Assembly: GCA_016584495.1 (NCBI GenBank)
Contig: WAID01000009.1
Coordinates: 1,798,001 to 1,862,000 of the forward strand
Direction of reading: 5' to 3'
Source of the DNA: Celoporthe dispersa
Lineage: Eukaryota; Ascomycota; Sordariomycetes; Diaporthales; Cryphonectriaceae
Length of the DNA stretch: 64,000 nt
A program made the position numbers and the translations under genes. This document shows, piece by piece, positions 24,866 to 34,800 of the stretch. Each line of letters starts with the position of its first letter. The stretch's first letter is position 1. The notes beneath the pieces were generated by a model. The model did not search any database, was not told the origin of the DNA, and worked only from the letters and a program-made list of their open reading frames with translations.

Positions 24866-26286
24866 ATGGCCGAGAAAGAGCGTAGCTCCGGCGAGGTCAT
24901 GAGGGAGCAGGCTGCTTCTGTGCTGCCAACTGTCAATCCTGATGCGCAGAAGTCAGAGCCCGCAAAGGCGTCTATACCTTCTGCCGTCTACGTTGCGTGA
25001 GTTGCCCGGCGCTCTCTCTGAATACTACCGCCATGCGCAATCATCCAAGTCGCTAACCTATAACCCGATTCGTACAGAGTTTGGATCAGCTTGAGCTCCT
25101 CCGTCATCCTGTTCAACAAATGGGTTCTCGACACCCTCCAGTTCCGTATGTTCGATCTTCGAAAGACATTTGCGCGGGCCTAGCCGTTGACTGAGACATT
25201 TTGCCCAGACTACCCCGTTATCCTGACGACCTACCACCTGATCTTCTCGACCATCATGACCCAGCTGTTGGCCCGCTACACCACATGGCTCGATGGGCGC
25301 AAGACCGTCAAGATGACCGGACGTGTCTACCTGCGCGCCATTGTCCCCATCGGAGTCATGTTCAGCATGAGCTTGATCTGCAGCAACCTGACCTACCTGT
25401 ACCTCAGCGTTGCCTTCATCCAGATGCTCAAGGCTACCACTCCCGTCGCTGTCCTCCCTGGCCGGCTGGGCTCTGGGAGTCTCGTCGCCCAGCCTCAAGA
25501 CCTTCCTCAACGTTTCCGCGATCGTCGTCGGTGTCATCATTGCCTCGGTCGGAGAGATCAAGTTTGACATGCTCGGCTTCATCTACCAGATGGCCGGAGT
25601 TGCCTTCGAGGCCACCCGTCTGACCATGGTGCAGCGTCTCCTGAGCGGTTCTGAGTTCAAGATGGACCCTCTCGTCTCCCTCTACTACTTCGCGCCTGTC
25701 TGCGCGGCCATGAACCTGGTCGTGGCCCTCTTCTGGGAGGTCCCCAAGGTCTCCATGGCCGAGGTCTACAATGTCGGTCTCTTCACGTTCCTCCTGAACG
25801 GAATGGTTGCCTTCGGCCTGAACGTCTCAGTTGTCATGCTCGTAAGTTCTCACCTCGTCGGAGCCCGAAGATGGATCTCCGTTGACATGATTGGTACAGA
25901 TCGGCAAGACCTCCTCCCTGGTCCTCACGCTCTGCGGCGTCCTCAAGGATGTCCTGCTCGTCGTTGCCTCCATGCTCATCTGGGGCACCCAGGTCAGCGG
26001 CCTGCAGTTCTTCGGATACAGCATTGCTCTCGCTGGCATGGTCTACTACAAGCTCGGTGCGGATGCTCTCAAGGGCTACGCCAGCGAGGCTGGTCGTCAG
26101 TGGGGCGAGCTTGGGCAGACCCGCCCGGCCATGCGCAAGCTCATCATCATCGGCAGCTCCGTGCTGTTCCTCTTCCTGCTCTTTGGCGGCGTGGCGCCCA
26201 AGTACGCCCCCGATTATGTTCCCAACCCCAATGCCATCTACAGTGCAGTGGCCAACAAGGTTCCCTCCTTCGGCACCTCGGTGTAA
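24866..26286 (+). CDS. Nucleotide-sugar/triose-phosphate type transporter, probable UDP-galactofuranose carrier
   Basis: Four exons: 24866-24996, 25078-25145, 25209-25841 and 25900-26286; about 405 residues. A short polar N-terminus is followed by about ten hydrophobic segments of the TPT/EamA (former DUF250) fold of the drug/metabolite transporter superfamily, starting V-W-I-S-L-S-S-S-V-I-L-F-N-K-W. The K-A-T-T-P-V and G-K-T-S-S-L-V-L-T-L motifs are typical of fungal nucleotide-sugar and triose-phosphate antiporters. One extra C (CCC at 25456-25458) shifts the frame after the K-A-T-T-P-V-A-V helix; removing it gives a continuous membrane protein. The substrate cannot be read from sequence, but the neighbouring UDP-galactopyranose mutase suggests UDP-galactofuranose transport into the Golgi, as for the Aspergillus GlfB/UgtA carriers. 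Confidence 0.85.
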
Positions 26287-27655
26287 AGACTATATTTTTG
26301 GGCCTCGAGCGCAAGCGATCTCTCTCGCAGTCGATCAATCTCAGCGAAGATGCTGCTGGAAATTTACATTCCGCTACCAGCTGCCGTCGCTCGGGGGTTG
26401 GTGAAGGATTCTGACGACACATACTTGAGACGGCCCCCACCTGTCACGTCTCTCAATTTTCTCATAACTAATTTTTAAGGAGGATGCTGGAGGTCTTCCT
26501 TGCGTTGGAATGATTTCGGGGGCTATATTGGTGTAGGGCTTTTTGTGGCGGTGCACATAGAGCGAGCACAGGGATTTTTTGATCTTTTCCTCGGCGCATC
26601 CATCCCACAGGCGTCACGTTTGATGCGGACCAGACAGGCATATGATTTCTAGACTACATGAAAATAGACTTGTAAAACGGCCTTGCCATAATCACCGCTG
26701 TGTCTTGTGATCCTACTGAAGACGAAAGATTCTTGGGCTGCGGTGTCAGGCTACGGTTGTCCATTGCTGCTTGGACTACGTATGGCTGTCTACCTCAATG
26801 CGCTTTGGTCTGAGTTGGTTGCACAGTAGCTCTTCCCAAGTGCATATGGATGATGGCACAAGCCTGTCAGCACAACCCAAGAGAGCAGCGACGCGGTCCC
26901 TCGGCCCCTATGTCCCCTTCTGGGCTCAAGAAATCTGGATGACTGGGTTGCGATGTCGTCCCGTTGTGGGAGGGATTTTCAGTGCATATAACCAATGGAC
27001 GGATGAGATACACAGGCGTTGCAAAGACTAGAGAGCTTTTGCCTAGGCAAGGAGGTTGCTACTCGCGGACCAAGGCTCTCCGACCATGTGGCCGGCCAGG
27101 TTTGCTCGGCATCGGACAGCGGCTTGGCTCGCAAATTGTCGACCAGACTTTGGGACGTACATAAAGTAACTTCAACATGGCTGCCTTGGTGGGTTGGTAG
27201 CAACGCTACTTTTGGAGTCGGGCCGTCCTGGGCCATGTAGTCGCCAGGTGTCGTACGTTTGACCGGGTGTTCGAGATATAACACAAAACCAACCTCGTGG
27301 GAACAAGCTAATTTTGTTCATGAAGCGGCAGCCAGGGGAGCCGTAGTCGTATTCTCTCTGTCCACTACGGGGTTCCTAGCTAGCACGGCATCCCTTCTCC
27401 GAGTCCCAGAGCACATTTGTCTTCCCATACTGTGTGGTATTTGAGGTCCCCTCACGCAATTGCCTGCCCGATAGAAGAACGCCAAAGATGAGGTTGTCGA
27501 CCAGTCACCCGATTGTTTCGGTCACGATCAATCGGGGGAGTCGCAAGAGCAGCAGCTTTTTGGTTTTCGATGCCGTCGATTTCTTTTGTATTTTGATGCT
27601 GTATACATCCAGACCAGTTCGCCCCCGCCCAACCGAAATCAAGGAAGAAACGTGC
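26287..27655. other. Convergent intergenic region
   Basis: About 1.4 kb between the 3' ends of the transporter and eL27 genes. No conserved gene or RNA was seen. The first few hundred bases are probably the 3' UTR of the transporter. Confidence 0.55.
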
Positions 27656-28464
27656 TTAGAATCCTGTGGTAAACTTGTGTCAGCAGATCTCTTCCCCAGA
27701 GAATGGCCTGCCCTGAGCCCTGGGTAGCATAGCCCCCAATGCGTCATCTGTGCGAGCTATTGTGTGTAGTCTTGTTGCGAGAGGGGGGGGGGATGTAGAA
27801 AAGGTCTCGAGGGGTTCTTGTCTAGACGTACTCAGAGGGGTGAAGAACCACCGGTTCTTGCCGCTCGTGTAACGCTCCTCCAGGGTCTTCTTGACAGTCT
27901 TCTTGGCCTCCTCGCGCTGAGACACCTCCTTGAAGGTGTCGGCGGTAAGGGCTCCCTTGAGACCCTCGAGCTCGAGGGTGTAGCGGGTGGGCATCAGGTG
28001 GTTGTAGTTAACGACCTTGACGAAGGGCTTGATCTTGGAGCGCTTCTCCTGGCGGGTCTTGGACATGCGGCGAGTGATCTTGGAGGGGTAACGCTCGATG
28101 CCGGCGACCAGGGCGTGGCCGTAGGGGTGCGACTTGTTGCCGGTGTCGACGGGCTGGATGATCACGACCTGGACGGAAAGAAAAAAAAGACGCGCCGCTG
28201 TCAGCCTTTCTGTTTCCTCATTTTGTCCAACCCAACGAACGATTCTTTGACCAGGCTGGACTGCGAGATTCCCAAGCTCTTCAATTGTTTCGCCCATGGA
28301 CCGCGGGCATGGTCCAAACCACCCTCGTATGTCCTCGTGCCGATTCGCATTCGTCCCGCCCTCGCCAAACAATCGGAGTGGTAGAGGTCGAATTTTCTCA
28401 CCTTCTTTCCGGCATAACGGCCACGGGTGATGATGGCAACACGGCCAACCTTGAGGAACTTCAT
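27656..28464 (-). CDS. RPL27: 60S ribosomal protein eL27
   Basis: Three exons: 28464-28402, 28168-27832 and an 8-base terminal exon 27663-27656, giving 135 residues, the normal family length. The N-terminus M-K-F-L-K-V-G-R-V-A and the Q-P-V-D-T-G-N-K-S-H-P-Y-G-H block are diagnostic. The frame of exon 2 ends at W-F-F-T-P-L plus one base before a GTACGT donor; the next suitable acceptor (T-T-T-A-C-C-A-C-A-G, with a CTGAC branch site) supplies GATTCTAA, completing the conserved C-terminal R-F and stop. Exon 1 is split after G-K-K. It is a structural protein of the large ribosomal subunit. Its start is divergent from NCE101, 432 bases away. Confidence 0.95.
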
Positions 28465-28896
28465 TGTGACTGCTGGTCGGGTCGTGAGGAGGTGGGAATG
28501 AAGTTTGTTGCGGGTGCGGTAATGGAGGTCAGTGTCGCTGGCGTTGATGGGTAGGCAGCGAAAAAGCTGTGGGCTCTGCTAATTTTCGCTGCGCACGGAC
28601 CACTTTGACTGCACGTGACAAAGGGTGGGTCTGCTTGCTGGGAGGTGCGGCAGGTGTAGGAGGCTGAAGCTGCCGCCCCTCACTCAACCTCACCCCATTT
28701 CTTTTGGGGGAATGCGTGTTCACAGGAAATTATCAAGAGTGTTGGTTCATAAATCACCCAGGCCAAAGCACAGGATTGTCGTATTCTGTAGGAGACAGAA
28801 ACACGATCTCAAGTTCCAGTGTCAGCACCCATTCGACTGCATAGAAGCCGCAGTTCAACAAAATCACTCCAACGAGGCAGCTAACTCACAATCACA
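28465..28896. promoter_or_regulatory. Bidirectional eL27/NCE101 promoter region
   Basis: A 432-base divergent spacer between two start codons on opposite strands. It must hold both 5' leaders and both promoters unless they reach into the genes. No specific factor site was identified. Confidence 0.5.
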
Positions 28897-29146
28897 ATGC
28901 CTGCACCCACTTACATCATCTCCAAGGTCGCAGACCCGATCTTTGCCATTTTTATTGGACTGTCTGCGGCAGCTACGAGGATCAATCGCGAGGAGAAGGA
29001 GAAGGGCAGGACTACGTCCCAAACGTTGGACGCAGGGCGAAGGCATGTCATCTATCAACCTCGTACTTGATTGAGCTCATGGTTGTGATTGTCATCTGAC
29101 TCATGTTGACTACAGGAGACTTGGTCTGTCCAAAAAAGAGTCCTGA
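28897..29146 (+). CDS. NCE101: NCE101-like small membrane protein
   Basis: Two exons, 28897-29042 and 29116-29146, give 58 residues. The start M-P-A-P-T-Y-I-I-S-K, a single hydrophobic segment (D-P-I-F-A-I-F-I-G-L-S-A-A-A, about 13-26) and then a basic/acidic stretch (R-I-N-R-E-E-K-E-K-G-R) match the fungal NCE101 (non-classical export protein 1) family in length and order. The intron appears to use a GC donor (AAG|GCATGT) and a CTGAC...TACAG 3' end, joining to R-R-L-G-L-S-K-K-E-S and stop. Unspliced reading would instead end after a different short tail at 29071. In yeast the protein is linked to export of proteins lacking signal peptides; the mechanism is unknown. Its 3' end faces the TTC36-like gene at 233 bases. 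Confidence 0.8.
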
Positions 29147-29379
29147 GGTACTATGATCCCACAATGACCTCGTTGGTCAACGCCGGAACGGCATCGAGGG
29201 TTATCCAGAGGCACCTCATTTTGTGGCGTAACCTGGCAATGGTTATTCACCGAGGCTGCATTGGTCTGTTGTGGCCAGAGAGGGAGCATACCGCTCCTGG
29301 ATACCGCTGAGGCGCTCTTGGAATAAGTTGGCGAGACTATTTTCAAAGGCGGCACCTAGTCCACCTACCGGCTTCATGC

Positions 29380-30204
29380 TCATCCACTGAAAGCCGGACC
29401 ATATTCTTTCTTCATCGCCTCTCGGACCATCTGCCCACACAACTTCGCCGTCGGATTGGTGCTGACAGCAAGGCCTTTCGCAATCTCATTGCCGTATCTC
29501 CCTCCAAGAGCGAAGTCCATCGACGCAGCATCTTCAAAGTCAAGCCTCTTCCAAGACATCTCCCTCCTGGTCGGATCAACATCCAGCTCACCACCTCTGG
29601 CCATCATTTTCGACGTCTGATGGTAAATCGCCGCCCTCTGTGTATGGGCGAGGGACAGTGTTTTCGCGGCGTGTGGAGAGAGTCGTGCATGGGAACTGGT
29701 TGGTGAAAGAAGCGCTACACAGGTCTCAAGATCCGACAAGGCCTGCCCTGCTGCAGAGAGCCTCTCATGTCTATCACCAGCGACGATCAAGGGATTGTCG
29801 GATGGCTCGACTCCTGCGACTAGCATCCCATCACCGTACAGACGCCGGGTCGCCTGTGCCCGGTTATTCCTGGCACTGCCATACGATGGATTTGTTGAGA
29901 GCAGGGTGGTCAGTCCTGCCAGGCATTCCTTGTACGCGTCGACTGCGTTTGTGCCCGTCCTTGGTCTCAGACCAGCAAGCTGGAGCTCGGCTTGCTGGAC
30001 CGCCAATATTATCCTCTTCTCTTCTGCTGCAATTCTTTCATATTCGGTGATATCCTGGACATTTGGGTCCTTGGGTAATGATGCATCTACCTGCACGGTC
30101 TGAGATGGGTCGAATTCTGGATCCTGAATCTTCTCCCTATTGGACTCTCTGGTGATCAGCACGGGTCCAACAGGCGGCGTCGGGTTAAGTAATCTGGTAG
30201 CCAT
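29380..30204 (-). CDS. TTC36: TTC36-like tetratricopeptide repeat protein
   Basis: Single exon, 274 residues. The N-terminal E-K-I-Q-D-P-E-F-D-P motif, a TPR helix pair containing S-A-R-N-N-R-A-Q-A-T-R-R-L-Y-G-D, a third helix block (A-H-T-Q-R-A-A-I-Y-H) and the C-terminal N-P-T-A-K-L-C-G-Q-M-V-R-E-A-M correspond block by block to animal TTC36. The fungal form is longer because of an insert between the TPRs (about 140-190). TPR proteins are scaffolds; in mouse TTC36 stabilises 4-hydroxyphenylpyruvate dioxygenase. Here the gene is divergent from the HPPD gene across about 1.1 kb. The family assignment is from remembered motifs and was not aligned. Confidence 0.82.
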   Translation of the reverse strand: MATRLLNPTPPVGPVLITRESNREKIQDPEFDPSQTVQVDASLPKDPNVQDITEYERIAAEEKRIILAVQQAELQLAGLRPRTGTNAVDAYKECLAGLTTLLSTNPSYGSARNNRAQATRRLYGDGMLVAGVEPSDNPLIVAGDRHERLSAAGQALSDLETCVALLSPTSSHARLSPHAAKTLSLAHTQRAAIYHQTSKMMARGGELDVDPTRREMSWKRLDFEDAASMDFALGGRYGNEIAKGLAVSTNPTAKLCGQMVREAMKKEYGPAFSG

Positions 30205-31291
30205 GCCAACCAGGTATGACTTACAATATATTTAGATCCCTGGTACTAAGGGACGACAGGTAAGCCATGTCGGTAGGTGGTTCTCTGATCCTCTGCAGCC
30301 GAACGGCGTTGACCCCAGTGAGAGCTTCCTCGATGGCCTGCAGCGTTGACAAAGAAGTTGGGAGATGAGAGTCGGATGGTATGTCTCTTTGGTCGTGCGA
30401 ACAATGCTATTCGAGGCTGGAAACGGTTGGGAAAGTCTACAGAAGGAAGTCTCTCCCTCGAGTTCGGCAAGCCAAGTATGCCGAGGGTTAATAATCAGCC
30501 CGGCTTGGTTGGAATCGGGAAGCAAGTTTGGGGCAGTCCAAAGGTGGAGGAGATACGATCTGCAAAATTTCCGGCTCCTACCATCCTCTGGGAAAGCTTG
30601 ATATCTGCCCGTATCATCCGGGGAAGCCTTAAGGATCCGGGGCTAATGCTCTGAGCGCCGGGGCACTGCGGTCATGGCGCATCGCGATGACCATTTCCGC
30701 CCACGGCTTAGCGTCGGCATGTCGCGGCTTGTGTAGGCCATCATCGCTTCACGGCCGCATTCCGCCCCTGAGGCGGCACAGTCTACTCCATGACCGCCGG
30801 CTTAAGCAGGTCAAGGACCTCCTTACCTTTTTTTACCTCCGCGCAGGCGGCCTTGCCACAGGATTACAGTTGTCGGTCTGGTCGGAAACCTTGGATGTAC
30901 TTCAAATCATTCTCGGCTTGCGGTAGCCACTACGTGGTCAGCTGGGCAGGACAATGCCGAACCTGACAGCAACGGTCGCCCCTGTGCGGTGTGCTTGATC
31001 AGCAATATATGCCTGCCCTTCCTTCCTCGCGATGGGCGACGTGAAAGTTCTCTCATAATCAGGATCCGTTGTCGCAAGGAGTCGGTTGCCCAAAACCATA
31101 GGAAGGGTACGATCAGGACTATTTGTTCTTCCAGGTCCAAGCTACTTGCTATTCTCCTTCGTTTACACCAAAACAAAGAATCTATTTTTCTCTAAAATAA
31201 AAAAACCCTCCCCCTTTTCACATCACCGAATCTAATAATCCTTACCATTATCAACATACTGAGATATTCCAAGGACTCTGGCTGAGTGATA
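30205..31291. promoter_or_regulatory. Divergent TTC36-like/HPPD promoter region
   Basis: A 1,087-base spacer between two divergent start codons. No coding frame of interest was seen. The 100 bases before the HPPD start are AT- and C-rich (TTTCTCTAAAATAAAAAAACCCTC), as in a fungal core promoter or leader. Confidence 0.5.
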
Positions 31292-32566
31292 ATGAGCCCG
31301 TCTGCTATCAACAATGAATCCCCACGCAACTCGGTGACCTACCAGGCCAACGGCAGTGCCACCAACACAACCAACGATGCGGACTACGCCGTTCGTAACC
31401 CTCTTCCCAGCTTCAATGGCTACGACCACGTCACATGGTGGGTGGGTAACGCCAAACAGGCTGCCTCCTACTACTCCACGCTGTTCGGGATGAAGCCACT
31501 GGCCTACCGCGGGCTCGAGACAGGCAGCCGCTTCTTCACATCGCATGTCGTCAGCAACGGCGCTGTCCGCTTCATGTTCACGAGCCCGATCCGCTCATAC
31601 GCACATCTGCCTGACGACGAGCCCATCTCGCCAGAGGAGAAGAGGCTCCTCCAGGAGATGCACGCGCACCTGGAGCGCCACGGCGACGCTGTGAAGGACG
31701 TCGCCTTCGAGGTGGACTCTGTCGAGGGCGTCTACACCCGCGCCGTCTCCAAGGGCGCCGAGGCCGTGCAGGAGCCCAGGACCGTGGCCGACAAGCAGTT
31801 CGGCTCCGTCACGACGGCCGTGATCCGTACCTATGGCGACACGACGCACACGCTCATCAGCCGGGATAACTACACAGGGCCCTTCCTCCCTGGGTTCCGG
31901 GCCGCGGCGCCGTCGACCTCGACCCTTCCCCTCCCCGACGTCAAGCTGGCGCGCATCGACCACTGCGTCGGCAACCAGGACTGGCACGCCATGGTGGAGG
32001 CGTGCGCCTTCTACGAGCGCTGCCTGTCCTTCCACCGGTTCTGGTCCGTCGACGACAGCGAGATCAGCACCGAGTTCAGCGCGCTCAACAGCATCGTGAT
32101 GGCGAGCGCCAACGAGGTGGTCAAGATGCCCATCAACGAGCCGGCCCCGGGCAAGAAGCGCTCCCAGATCGAGGAGTACGTCATCTTCAACTCGGGCGCA
32201 GGCGTGCAGCACATTGCCCTCCTGACCCCGGACATCATCTCCACGGTGACGGCGCTGCGCGAGCGGGGCGTGCAGTTCATCGACGTCCCCGCCACGTACT
32301 ACGAGACCATGCGGCACCGCCTCAAGACCGAGAGGAGGGGCTGGGAGCTCAAGGAGGACCTCGAGACCCTGGAGAGGCTGCACATCCTGATCGACTACGA
32401 CGAGGGTGGGTACCTGCTGCAGCTGTTCACCAAGCCGCTCATGGACCGCCCGACCGTGTTCATCGAGATCATCCAGCGCAACGAGTTTGACGGCTTCGGG
32501 GCGGGCAACTTCAAGAGCCTCTTTGAGGCCATCGAGAGGGAGCAGGCTGAGAGGGGGAACCTCTGA
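31292..32566 (+). CDS. HPD: 4-hydroxyphenylpyruvate dioxygenase
   Basis: Intronless, 424 residues from the ATG at 31292. It converts 4-hydroxyphenylpyruvate to homogentisate, the second step of tyrosine breakdown and the entry to pyomelanin. It has two vicinal-oxygen-chelate domains. The Fe(II) ligands of the family are all present: His224 (R-I-D-H-C-V-G-N), His307 (G-V-Q-H-I-A-L) and Glu392 (F-I-E-I-I-Q-R). The C-terminal gate helix G-F-G-A-G-N-F-K-S-L-F is complete. Codon use is strongly GC-ending compared with the flanks, fitting a well-expressed gene. The frame is intact throughout. The homogentisate pathway cluster found in some fungi is not adjacent; the neighbours are TTC36-like and SSL1. 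Confidence 0.96.
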   Translation: MSPSAINNESPRNSVTYQANGSATNTTNDADYAVRNPLPSFNGYDHVTWWVGNAKQAASYYSTLFGMKPLAYRGLETGSRFFTSHVVSNGAVRFMFTSPIRSYAHLPDDEPISPEEKRLLQEMHAHLERHGDAVKDVAFEVDSVEGVYTRAVSKGAEAVQEPRTVADKQFGSVTTAVIRTYGDTTHTLISRDNYTGPFLPGFRAAAPSTSTLPLPDVKLARIDHCVGNQDWHAMVEACAFYERCLSFHRFWSVDDSEISTEFSALNSIVMASANEVVKMPINEPAPGKKRSQIEEYVIFNSGAGVQHIALLTPDIISTVTALRERGVQFIDVPATYYETMRHRLKTERRGWELKEDLETLERLHILIDYDEGGYLLQLFTKPLMDRPTVFIEIIQRNEFDGFGAGNFKSLFEAIEREQAERGNL

Positions 32567-33117
32567 GGCATGACCAAGCCCAGAGCAGAGAGCAGTGCCG
32601 CGGCATGGCATGGCACTGTTGTAGTAAAAGACCGAAAGCGAGTCATCTCATAACACAATCAAGTCATCTTCCCCAGAACAAGTTACAGGCCATCTTCTTG
32701 TCTGCAGAAACGGCCGAATTCATCTGATGATGCACTGGGCCAAGAGATGAGATGAAATGACCTTTCTGGTTCTTTGGCTGATCGTCTTCTGATAAGGCTT
32801 CTGGTCTTTCTTTACCTGTGAAGAAGGGCTTCAGTCCAAAAAAAAACCCCCCCCATATGAATAACAAGATACATGAACCAACATAATATTTAGACTTGGT
32901 GTGGTATTTTGCGTATGATAATTACCATGGCGGCCCCGTAAATGCGGTACTCATACCCAGAACCATGCCCTCCTCGGATAGGCAAGCTTTGGTATCCCTC
33001 AACGCCTAAAAATGTGCCTCAAAACCCAGATGCTCTGTGTTGCTCTTGATGGGATATCGCAGTTCTTCGAGTCAATATGCAGCCAATAAATCTCCCAACG
33101 CCCAAATTTTGTAACGT
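32567..33117. other. Convergent intergenic region
   Basis: 551 bases between the HPPD and SSL1 3' ends, presumably both 3' UTRs, with an A8/C8 homopolymer junction at about 32840-32855. No gene. Confidence 0.6.
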
Positions 33118-34800
33118 CTAGTCAACAATCATCCCTCCATTTGCATGCGTAACACCATTAGCAGCCTCTGCCGCCTCCGCTTCCGCCTGTACCTTGGCCG
33201 CAGCCCGGGTATCGCTCTGGCAGCCAGGGCAGTTGTGCACCACCTCGTGTGCAAAGACGTCGCAGTCAATGCAGAAGTGATTGTGGCACACGACGCATGC
33301 GTACCGCCCGCTCTCGCTAATCTTTGCCAGGTCCTTGGTCTGCTCCGTATCCGCTACCACGGTTGTAACTTTCTCTGCGTCGTTCTCCAGGTCTTTTCCT
33401 TTTCCTTTTCCCTTTGCCTTGTCGCCCTTGTCCTTGGACTTGGACACCTGGGGGAAAGGCGTGAGGCAGGCATAACACGCTGCCGACTTGTGCGCTTCGC
33501 TCCATGGGACGGTGACCCAGTTCCGTAGAGGAAAAAGGTGGTGATAAGAGCGGGCAAGATGAGTTGACAAGATCAGGGTCAGTCCGCAGGCGGGACACTC
33601 AGCTGGTAAGCGGCATACTTTTGTCGAGCATCGCGTGCAGAGGTATCCCTCGCGGCATGGCTTGTGGTGGCAGGCGCAGAAGCTGATCGCATCCTTCTTT
33701 GGCTTTGGCTGCTGTAGTAGCTTGCCACTGGTCTGCTTGGTCCGGTTCGGATCCACATAAGCCTCCGCCTTTGTGCGAGACGGGAACCCCATCATCAGTA
33801 GGCTTGCACTGCTCTGCTCTGCCTGTAGCGTGGCAGGCGGTGTGGTTTTCTGAAGCAATAGCTCGCGAAAGTGTTGCTCGTCCTTGGCGACGGAGTAGCA
33901 GGTATCGTTGCCGCCGTTCGTTCTAGAGCAGAGCTCCGAGCAGATGGCTACCTGCGCGGCGAGGCCCACCATCGACACACGTATCCGGTCTGAAACAAGA
34001 TTATTGATAGTGTCATGTATATCGCCAGGGTCGCTCGAGAGAAGGGCGCCATATATTATGAGGACTTCACGGGTTCCATGTGAAGGGGCGTGGCTAGACA
34101 GCAACACTAGTTAGCCAATGACATTCTGGCCTCGGGGTGGAAGTGGGAGACCACATACAACAGCTCGCCGCGGCACATCTCCAGAGCGTTCTGCAAGCTG
34201 GGGTCGCCTTCAGGCTCCTTATCCTTCTCGAGCTCCCTCAGCCTGTCTATGAGCACGGCCGGGTTGCCGCTCATCTCAGACACTCTCTTTGCAAGGCCCT
34301 GCCGCATCATGACGATGCCCATCTGCGAGATGGGATTTTGTTCAAAGTATTCACGCACGAATTCCACCGAGTAGCTCATCATCAGCCGGAAGCGGTTCGG
34401 CAGGAGGTCCTTCTCCATCATCGCGAGGGACATGTCGAGCACGAGCACTAGATGTCGTATGATGCCTCGCTGTAAGGGGGTCGTGTCGCGTAGCAGGCGG
34501 CGGCGCTTTTCGGCCTCGAGTAGCGCGGTCAGGGGAGACATTCCCTTCCTCGTCCTCGGGGACATCCCATGTGAACTTGCCCTCCTCCCATGCCGCGCGC
34601 GTCCGGTTGTTCTTTCTGCGGTCACGTCCGTGCCTGATGCCGCCGCCGCCGCCGCCGCCATGGGATCTCGGTTGGGATCGTCCGCCGTGCCTCGGAGCAT
34701 CGATACCACTATCGCGGTCAGCACCACTGGTGACGCGGTGGTCGTCGAGGTCGTCGTCAGAGTAGTTGTCCATGTACTCGCCATCGCTGTCGTCGGCCAT
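33118..34800 (-). CDS. SSL1: TFIIH subunit SSL1 (p44)
   Basis: Two exons, 34800-34159 and 34093-33118; about 538 residues after correction. The acidic, Gly-rich N-terminus leads into the F-T-W-D-V-P-E-D segment, a von Willebrand A-like domain (H-L-V-L-V-L-D-M-S, about 108 onward; P-S-H-G-T-R-E-V-L-I-I-Y-G), the C4 zinc ribbon (C-R-L-P-A-E-C-P-A-C-G-L) and a C-terminal RING-like finger ending H-N-C-P-G-C. p44 activates the XPD helicase in transcription initiation and nucleotide excision repair. One extra C (four Cs on the coding strand at 34532-34535) shifts the frame between N-V-S and L-T-A-L-L-E. A Lys/Gly-rich insert (K-G-K-G-K-G-K) precedes the RING. SSL1 is essential in yeast, so the indel is very unlikely to be real. 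Confidence 0.94.

Noticed and set aside
25451..25460. Transporter as a pseudogene
   Set aside because: A single extra C is the only lesion; splice sites, helices and C-terminus are intact.
27180..27260. tRNA-like A/B box spacing on the plus strand
   Set aside because: The B-box lacks the conserved CC and the stems do not pair.
28625..29074. 149-codon frame overlapping NCE101
   Set aside because: It runs in another frame across the NCE101 start and exon 1; the NCE101 reading matches a known family.
31595..32611. 338-codon minus-strand frame opposite HPPD
   Set aside because: An antisense shadow produced by strong GC-ending codon use in HPPD.
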